From positions 1,426,001 through 1,490,000 of the forward strand of contig CP126123.1 in assembly GCA_030123605.1 (NCBI GenBank): a DNA stretch of 64,000 nt, in the 5' to 3' direction. Both the position numbers and the translations under genes were made by a program. Under the pieces are notes generated by a model that had not been told where the DNA came from, searched no databases, and saw nothing but the letters and a program-made list of their open reading frames with translations. Positions within the stretch are counted from its first letter, which is position 1; each line of letters starts with the position of its first letter. Shown one piece after another: positions 62,636 to 64,000 of the stretch. This DNA comes from Nitrospira sp. (GTDB taxonomy: Bacteria; Nitrospirota; Nitrospiria; Nitrospirales; Nitrospiraceae).

Positions 62636-63016
62636 TTACTGCTCGGACATCTCGACGGACGCGAGAAACCGGCGCAGTCGATTCACCTCCGCCGGCCCGA
62701 TGGATACGAACTCCAATCCAAAACAGGGTCCCTGCGCCCAACGCACCAGGGCGAGATCGATGGTGGTCGGAGGCCCCTCCCCCGGAAGCAGGATAATCAG
62801 GGACATCGCATCGCCGACCTTGACCCCTGCATCGCTGTCGACCTTGCATCCCTTGAGAGAGAGATTGATCACGGCCCCCTCTCCTTCCGCATCGCCGCTG
62901 AAGGCGACGGACAGCGCGAAGCGGGCGAACGAGAACAGGCAGGTCGAGGGAACGGCGCAACGCCGGTGCTGTCGTAATTCGATGCGTTTGGCGGGTGACT
63001 GAGCGGATTGATCCAT
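62636..63016 (-). CDS. PilZ-domain protein 2
   Basis: A 126-residue PilZ protein with RQHRRCAVPS and INLSLKGC, both c-di-GMP motifs. It shares the end LEF(V/L)(S/A)(I/M)xPxxxxRxxxF with its neighbour, so the two arose by duplication. The start ATG 63016 is followed by a polar stretch. A palindromic promoter lies upstream. Confidence 0.8.
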   Translation of the reverse strand: MDQSAQSPAKRIELRQHRRCAVPSTCLFSFARFALSVAFSGDAEGEGAVINLSLKGCKVDSDAGVKVGDAMSLIILLPGEGPPTTIDLALVRWAQGPCFGLEFVSIGPAEVNRLRRFLASVEMSEQ

Positions 63017-63039
63017 GACGGAGCGAGCGACGCGACCTT

Positions 63040-63090
63040 CTCTTGCGTCCGACCAGAATCAGTATAACGCAAGAGGTCGGAACCGCCGAA
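63040..63090 (-). promoter_or_regulatory. Promoter with overlapping inverted repeat before the PilZ genes
   Basis: On the minus strand the -10 TATACT is at 63061-63066 and a weak -35 TTCGGC at 63085-63090, spacing 18. A 9-bp perfect inverted repeat, CTCTTGCGT (63040-63048) and ACGCAAGAG (63067-63075), brackets the -10 and the start point, a typical repressor-site layout. Confidence 0.5.
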
Positions 63091-63170
63091 TACTTCTCGT
63101 CATTACACAGGAAGAATTCCGATTCAACGACATCATCGCGACGAGAACGGCGCAGGCATAGGGAGACCGG

Positions 63171-64000
63171 CTACCGCCGATAGACCGGTGGTTCGCCCGG
63201 CGGCCGGCTCTTGAAGCGCCGATGCTGCCAAAAATACTGCTCCGGCACGCGACTGACGGCGCCTTCGATCAGGTGGTTGATACGCACCGTGTCCTGCAGC
63301 ACCTCGCCCGAAGGAAACCGATCGAGCGCCGCCCCCACTTCGATATCGTAGCCGGTTCCATCGGCCCGCCGGTAATAGAAGCACGGCACCACCGCCGCGC
63401 CGCTGACCTTCGCCAATCTGGATGTGGCGGTGAGGGATGCCGCCGGCACCCCGAAAAACGGTGCGAACACACTGCGCTTCGACCCCGCATCGATATCGGG
63501 GGCGTACCATACCACCCGGTTCTTAGCCAGGGCCCGCAGAATACCCCGCATGTCCCGATGCTGGATCAATTCCTCATAATATCGGCTGCGGCAGCGATTC
63601 GAGATCGTTTCCGCCACGACATCGTTCTGCGGCCGGTATACGATGGCCACCGGTTGCTCCAATGTCATAAGGCGGCCGGCGAGTTCCGCCGTATGGAGAT
63701 GAGCCCCGCACAGCAACACCCCCCGCCCCTGCCGGAGCGCGTCTCGAATGTACTCCAATCCCTTGATGGTGCACTCGCAATGCGTTCGAGGATCCTTCGC
63801 CCACCAGGCGAGCGCGATCTCCATCACACCCATCCCCATGGACTCGAAGCAGTGCAGCGTCACCTTGTCGCGTTCGGCCGGCTCCTGGTGGGGAAAACAC
63901 AAGGCCAAATTTACCCGTACGATCTCCCGCCGCTTGGTGAGCAGACCGTGCAGCAAGCGCCCGCATTGCCGCCCAAGCTCAAGCTGCCAGCGATAGGGAA
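63171..64000 (-). CDS. Lipid A (lauroyl/myristoyl) acyltransferase, LpxL/HtrB-like (5' end beyond the window)
   Basis: At least 276 residues, with the frame open to the right edge. The N-terminal PYRWQLELGRQCGRLLHGLL and RREIVRVNLALCFP are typical of LpxL. The catalytic region is seen in VLLCGAHLHTAELAG (in place of the usual HxxxxE: His then Glu five residues on) and AIVYRPQND, with APFFGVPAASLTATSRLAK. It adds a secondary acyl chain to lipid A in the inner membrane. Confidence 0.88.
   Translation of the reverse strand, partial: PYRWQLELGRQCGRLLHGLLTKRREIVRVNLALCFPHQEPAERDKVTLHCFESMGMGVMEIALAWWAKDPRTHCECTIKGLEYIRDALRQGRGVLLCGAHLHTAELAGRLMTLEQPVAIVYRPQNDVVAETISNRCRSRYYEELIQHRDMRGILRALAKNRVVWYAPDIDAGSKRSVFAPFFGVPAASLTATSRLAKVSGAAVVPCFYYRRADGTGYDIEVGAALDRFPSGEVLQDTVRINHLIEGAVSRVPEQYFWQHRRFKSRPPGEPPVYRR

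Overview
The window is a 64 kb stretch of high-GC chromosome from a Gram-negative bacterium. Outer-membrane genes (lptD, an lpxL-type acyltransferase, an mla-type lipid transporter), squalene/hopanoid genes (hpnD, hpnE), a Hanks-type kinase module and the overall style of gene fusions suggest a Nitrospira-like or related phylum member. That placement is an inference from gene content only, because no rRNA or other phylogenetic marker was compared. No rRNA or tRNA gene was recognised. Both ends cut a gene: lptD at the left and an lpxL-like gene at the right.

Layout. 1-7.9 kb (minus strand) is housekeeping: lptD, folC, accD, a metallo-beta-lactamase-fold hydrolase, a NiCoT-type metal transporter, then a molybdenum-cofactor operon moaC, moaD-moaE fusion, moaA behind a clear promoter. 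8.2-11.2 kb holds a phosphoenolpyruvate mutase fused to a nucleotidyltransferase, followed by a dicarboxylate-type symporter. 11.2-15.8 kb is accessory: a frameshifted trypsin-like protease with a duplicated C-terminal module, an alpha/beta hydrolase paired with an unknown protein, and a small secreted protein made of five 12-residue Asn-Pro repeats.

16-23.5 kb is a type I restriction-modification island: hsdM, hsdS, a DUF429 gene, a decayed start of a second hsdR, a DNA-binding protein plus Doc toxin pair with its own palindromic operator, then the intact hsdR, which carries an unusual cysteine-rich insert. 23.6-30.8 kb mixes a response regulator, glgX, a Tim44-like membrane protein, a metacaspase and small secreted or membrane proteins, and ends in two covarying hairpin repeats, one framed by 22-bp perfect inverted repeats.

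30.8-39.2 kb contains a dihydroneopterin aldolase-methyltransferase fusion, a PHP phosphoesterase, a membrane kinase/PP2C/FHA signalling operon, several unknown or secreted proteins and yjbQ. 39.4-43.2 kb is a four-gene overlapping operon (HAD phosphatase, B12-binding protein, hpnD, hpnE). 43.3-45.4 kb has a family-4 uracil-DNA glycosylase, a ParE-type toxin-antitoxin pair and an IS3 remnant. 45.4-49.8 kb (minus) has two PEBP-family proteins and the tldD/pmbA pair. 49.9-56 kb is the envelope/isoprenoid cluster uppS-cdsA-dxr-rseP-proS. 56.2-58.5 kb is a GAF-PilB/GspE ATPase. 58.5-64 kb (minus) is an lpxL-like gene, two PilZ proteins and an mlaE-mlaF-mlaD-lipoprotein transporter operon whose ATPase subunit has lost several hallmark residues.

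The most noteworthy items are the toxin module nested in the restriction locus, the covarying hairpin repeats, the degenerate MlaF, and several domain fusions. I did not find a clearly new defence or CRISPR system.
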